A stretch of DNA of 9,694 nt, from NCBI GenBank assembly GCA_021785795.1, contig JAJYEK010000132.1, forward strand, positions 1 to 9,694, written 5' to 3'. Position numbers and translations under genes: made by a program. This DNA is from Pseudomonadota bacterium. GTDB lineage: Bacteria; Pseudomonadota; Gammaproteobacteria; Acidiferrobacterales; UBA6901. Shown here in pieces: positions 7,739 through 9,694 of this stretch (its first letter is position 1; the number at the start of each line of letters is the position of its first letter). Below the pieces are notes generated by a model. It was not told the DNA's origin, ran no database searches, and was given only the letters and a program-made list of their open reading frames with translations.

Positions 7739-8833
7739 TCACATCTGGTCGTGGGGGTATGCCTGTTGGACGGATCCGTCGATTCGGTTCTTGGACCCGT
7801 AGGGGGCGGCAAGCGGCTCACCGATAAATATGCCCTGGCCTGGCATAGCCACGCTCTTCCAGTATGCCTCGATCAGTGATTCCCCCTCAAGATAATAGCG
7901 CATTAAAACCCCGGGGCTCGGGAATTTATCTATGAGATTGCAGGGTTCGACGACGGTTCCGTAGCTGCCGGTAGCGCCGGCCTTGAGCCAGGCCAGACTG
8001 CTCATTTGGCTGCTGCCAAGGAGTTGGCCGCCAAACGACGTCAGGTGGTCAGCGATTGCGCCAGGCAGAAAGTGATTCGTGCGCAGTGCCTGTACCCGGG
8101 CAATGCCGGTGAAATAGAAAAGTACGTTCTTTTTGTTGGCGATGAAGTTGGCGTGTACGATTCGAAGCCGTATCGTCTTCCCGAGTTCTGCCACGATTTC
8201 TGGGTACATCGTAGCGCGCACGTTGCGTGTGCGGTCGGAGGTACTCAAAAGATAACCGGTTCCGTGTGGGAATGTGCCGTCAGAGGCGACGCCGCGGTCG
8301 ATGAGGCGTTTTACCTGTTGGAAGCTTGTTCCGGCAAGCGCCATAGTTGGGCGGATCCCGAAGTCTGTATAGGGGGCATGGCTTGGGGAGTCAAAATAGG
8401 GATCATATTTCGTCGGTCGACAATCACTGGCACAGTAGGCCAAATGAAAGCCAGCGGCGAATGCGGTGGTGATCGACATGCACCCGACGCGGTAGGGCTC
8501 GGTCCAGGTCAGCGCGTACGCCTGGACATTGTGGGGTGTCAGGGCATCGACTCGCACTTTGAGGGCCCGAAACTGGGCCGGCGGCATCACTGCCTCCCCC
8601 GGCGTGAAGCGGATATGAATTATGTTGGCGTTTGGGATGTGGCGCATGGCCTGATAGTACTCGCCGATCCGAATACTCAGCGGATCGGCGTCGTTCACAA
8701 TGACCGCCAGATTCCGAGGGCCCAGGCGTGGTTCATAAGAGCCTCCTGGAGCTGCCCAGGTAATCCCCGGAATTGATATAAGTAACTGAAATAACAGAAT
8801 AATGATCAGAAGCACGGGAATTCTTGGAAACAT
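7739..8833 (-). CDS. Secreted TIGR03790-family protein of unknown function
   Basis: Recognised as TIGR03790-like from its overall pattern: NLAVIVNDADPLSIRIGEYY near the N terminus of the mature protein, ALTWTEPYRVGC in the middle, and GATGSYGTVVEPC, then EAYWKSVAMPGQG and FIGEPLAAPY, at the C-terminal end. The function is unknown. As I recall, the family is reported from scattered bacteria whose genomes also encode exosortase; no exosortase or PEP-CTERM protein is visible here. A Sec signal is clear: a basic start, a Leu/Ile-rich core and a likely cut after TWA, so the protein acts outside the cytoplasm. Cys124, Cys140, Cys144 and Cys304 (numbered from the TTG at 8851) are candidates for disulfides or catalysis. 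The frame is open to a TTG at 8851 (370 aa). The ATG at 8833 (364 aa) fits better, because the predicted promoter would leave only about 9 nt before the TTG. First gene of the minus-strand cluster. Confidence 0.75.
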   Translation of the reverse strand: MFPRIPVLLIIILLFQLLISIPGITWAAPGGSYEPRLGPRNLAVIVNDADPLSIRIGEYYQAMRHIPNANIIHIRFTPGEAVMPPAQFRALKVRVDALTPHNVQAYALTWTEPYRVGCMSITTAFAAGFHLAYCASDCRPTKYDPYFDSPSHAPYTDFGIRPTMALAGTSFQQVKRLIDRGVASDGTFPHGTGYLLSTSDRTRNVRATMYPEIVAELGKTIRLRIVHANFIANKKNVLFYFTGIARVQALRTNHFLPGAIADHLTSFGGQLLGSSQMSSLAWLKAGATGSYGTVVEPCNLIDKFPSPGVLMRYYLEGESLIEAYWKSVAMPGQGIFIGEPLAAPYGSKNRIDGSVQQAYPHDQM

Positions 8834-8866
8834 TCGTTGTGTTGACTTCAAGGTGCCGAAATGCCT

Positions 8867-8895
8867 AGTATAGGTTTGGGATTCAATAAAGATAA
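8867..8895 (-). promoter_or_regulatory. Predicted sigma70-type promoter of the minus-strand cluster
   Basis: On the minus strand TATACT (8867-8872) matches five of six bases of TATAAT. TTATCT (8890-8895) lies 17 bp upstream as a weak -35 (three of six). The surroundings are AT-rich compared with the rest of the window. Transcription would start near 8860. That leaves about 27 nt before the ATG at 8833 and too little room for a ribosome site before the TTG at 8851, so the promoter helps choose the start of the TIGR03790 gene. Confidence 0.45.
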
Positions 8896-8967
8896 CTAAT
8901 CGATGGATCCTTACAGAACCAACCTGATTCGGGATTGGTTTTGGGCCTGATCGGGTTAGACCCAGGA

Positions 8968-8982
8968 CGGCGTACGACGCCG
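8968..8982. promoter_or_regulatory. Perfect 6-bp dyad, possible operator
   Basis: CGGCGT and ACGCCG are exact inverted repeats around a 3-bp spacer (acg), with a smaller GGGT/ACCC dyad just before it (8953-8956/8960-8963) and a second stem directly after it (8982-9002). A short-spaced dyad between divergent genes suggests a regulator-binding site. The tight loop also allows an RNA hairpin in the 5' leader of the plus-strand gene. No regulator family can be named from it. Confidence 0.3.
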
Positions 8983-9087
8983 ACCCATTTCAAAGAATGG
9001 TCATAATGTCGGGTCATGTCGGGCGTGTGTGAAGCAGGGCTGTTCGTGCCGGATCTTGGCGATAGACCATGGCGCGCAGGGGCAAAG

Positions 9088-9116
9088 CTGATCGGGCGCC
9101 CTGGGCGGGGTATATG
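9088..9116 (+). promoter_or_regulatory. Weak promoter-like pair upstream of dsrE2
   Basis: TATATG (9111-9116) lies 17 bp after CTGATC (9088-9093), which is the third copy of the CTGATCGGG repeat. The -10 hexamer matches four of six bases and the -35 only three. The spacing is right and the position, about 50 nt before the ATG, is suitable. Overlap of the repeat with the -35 would place a regulator at the promoter, but both matches are too weak to be firm. Confidence 0.2.
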
Positions 9117-9153
9117 CGAGGATAGGTACGAGCCACTATCAACGCTAGTGAAG

Positions 9154-9164
9154 AAGGAGAGGAG
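9154..9164 (+). promoter_or_regulatory. Strong, doubled ribosome-binding site of dsrE2
   Basis: AAGGAG (9154-9159) is followed at once by GGAG (9161-9164) in a purine-only stretch ending at the ATG at 9170. The spacings are 10 and 5 nt, so either can pair with 16S rRNA. This fixes the start codon and suggests a well-translated gene, in contrast to the weak sites of the polysaccharide genes. Confidence 0.75.
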
Positions 9165-9169
9165 AAGAG

Positions 9170-9694
9170 ATGTCTACGACCGCAGAGAAGGTTTCGCAGC
9201 TCGACAGCAAACAGCTCGAGAAATTCATCGATCTGCGTCTGGAAGAGATGCTGCCCAAAAAGCTCGCCGAGATCGAGGCCAACAAGACCCCGAGCATGGC
9301 GCTGATCGCAACGAAAGGTACGTTGGACTGGGCCTATCCTCCGTTCATTCTAGCGTCCACGGGCGCAGCGCTGGGGTGGGACGTCAAGGTGTTCTTCACG
9401 TTTTATGGCCTGCTACTTCTGAAGAAGGAGATCGGGGCGGAAGTGAGCCCCTTGGGCAACCCGGCAATGCCCATGAAGATGCCCTTCGGTCCCAAGTGGT
9501 TCCAGAACATCACTTGGCCGATGCCGAATCTGCTCATGGGTAATATCCCCGGGTTTGAGAAGGTTGCGACGAGCCTCATGAAAAAGACCTTCAAGAACAA
9601 GGGTGTGGCTTCGGTCAAGGAACTGCGCGACCTGTGCATCGAAGCGGGTGTCGAAATGGTTGCCTGCCAGATGACCGTGGACGTCTTTGGTTTC
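9170..9694 (+). CDS. dsrE2: DsrE2-like sulfur-trafficking protein, 3' end outside window
   Basis: Partial: 175 codons are visible and the frame is still open at the window end. An N-terminal helical, charged stretch (1-38) is followed by the DsrE-type domain: MALIATKGTLDWAYPPFILAS (43-63), GWDVKVFFTFYGLLLLKK (69-86), a Met/Pro-rich loop with PMKMPFGP (101-108) and MPNLL, then ELRDLCIEAGVEMVACQMTVDVFG. Cys156 and Cys166 are candidate persulfide carriers; a Cys in the AC-x-MT-x-D context is the usual conserved position in this family. DsrE2 proteins act with rhodanese and TusA in cytoplasmic sulfur transfer in sulfur oxidisers and may be membrane-associated, so rhd or tusA would be expected nearby, outside this window. 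Its codon use looks more G/C-ending than in the polysaccharide genes, suggesting a core-genome gene beside an accessory locus. A more general DsrE/DsrF-like family protein is the alternative. Confidence 0.8.
   Translation, partial: MSTTAEKVSQLDSKQLEKFIDLRLEEMLPKKLAEIEANKTPSMALIATKGTLDWAYPPFILASTGAALGWDVKVFFTFYGLLLLKKEIGAEVSPLGNPAMPMKMPFGPKWFQNITWPMPNLLMGNIPGFEKVATSLMKKTFKNKGVASVKELRDLCIEAGVEMVACQMTVDVFGF

Larger units (their letters stand above)
8852..9169. other. 318-bp divergent intergenic region
   Basis: Separates the minus-strand polysaccharide cluster from the plus-strand dsrE2-like gene, so it must hold promoters for both directions. It is rich in short repeats. CTGATTCGGG (8924-8933), CTGATCGGG (8947-8955) and CTGATCGGG (9088-9096) are near-identical. 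ATGTCGGG occurs twice, exactly 10 bp apart (9006-9013, 9016-9023). Palindromes are AACCAA/TTGGTT (8919-8924/8935-8940), CGGCGT-acg-ACGCCG (8968-8982) and CCATT-tcaaag-AATGG (8985-9000). None ends in a convincing T-run in a useful place, so they look more like protein-binding sites or leader structure than terminators. No RNA gene was recognised. Confidence 0.55.

Noticed and set aside
8006..8776. 256-codon plus-strand frame opposite the TIGR03790 gene.
   Set aside because: The minus-strand gene has a signal peptide and clear family patterns across the same bases; the plus-strand peptide resembles no family I know.
9016..9543. 175-codon plus-strand frame starting upstream of dsrE2.
   Set aside because: It overlaps dsrE2 in another frame, is rich in Arg/Gly as expected for a shifted frame, and lacks the strong ribosome site that dsrE2 has.
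1..9694. CRISPR arrays, tRNA or rRNA genes, toxin-antitoxin or phage genes.
   Set aside because: No regularly spaced repeats, no cloverleaf-like sequences and no phage or defence domains were seen anywhere in the window.

Overview
The window looks like the edge of an exported-polysaccharide (O-antigen/capsule/EPS, Wzx/Wzy-type) locus in a proteobacterium, next to a sulfur-metabolism gene. By eye the base composition is in the mid-50s % GC. The only lineage clue is the rightmost gene, a DsrE2-type protein. These are typical of bacteria that oxidise reduced sulfur compounds, so a chemolithotrophic sulfur oxidiser, perhaps a gammaproteobacterium, is a reasonable guess. It has not been tested by any search.

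Layout, left to right. Positions 1-301 hold no convincing gene; the first ~55 bases may be the edge of an insertion sequence. Six genes then fill 302-8851, all on the minus strand, so they are transcribed from right to left. In transcription order they are: a secreted TIGR03790-family protein (7739-8833 or 8851), a Tat-exported glycosidase-like TIM-barrel protein (6706-7656), a Wzy-type polymerase (5053-6603), a glutamine-dependent asparagine-synthase-like amidotransferase (3081-4961), a Wzx-type flippase (1728-3050), and a GT4 glycosyltransferase (302-1399). Spacers are 30-102 bp, except for a 328-bp gap before the glycosyltransferase. A 318-bp divergent intergenic region (8852-9169) carries a plausible sigma70-type promoter for the minus-strand cluster and several short repeats and palindromes. 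The plus-strand dsrE2-like gene starts at 9170 and runs off the window.

How the genes may work together. The glycosyltransferase adds a sugar on the cytoplasmic side. The amidotransferase probably supplies an amide group, for example on a uronic or amino-acid-decorated sugar, rather than free asparagine. Wzx flips the lipid-linked unit and Wzy polymerises it in the periplasm. The two exported proteins at the head of the transcript are candidates for trimming, modifying or anchoring the finished polymer. The initiating sugar-phosphate transferase, chain-length regulator, outer-membrane exporter and other glycosyltransferases are not in the window, so the locus must continue to the left or be completed elsewhere.

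The least explained part is the pair of exported proteins: a family without known function followed by a Tat-targeted putative glycosidase, both ahead of wzy.
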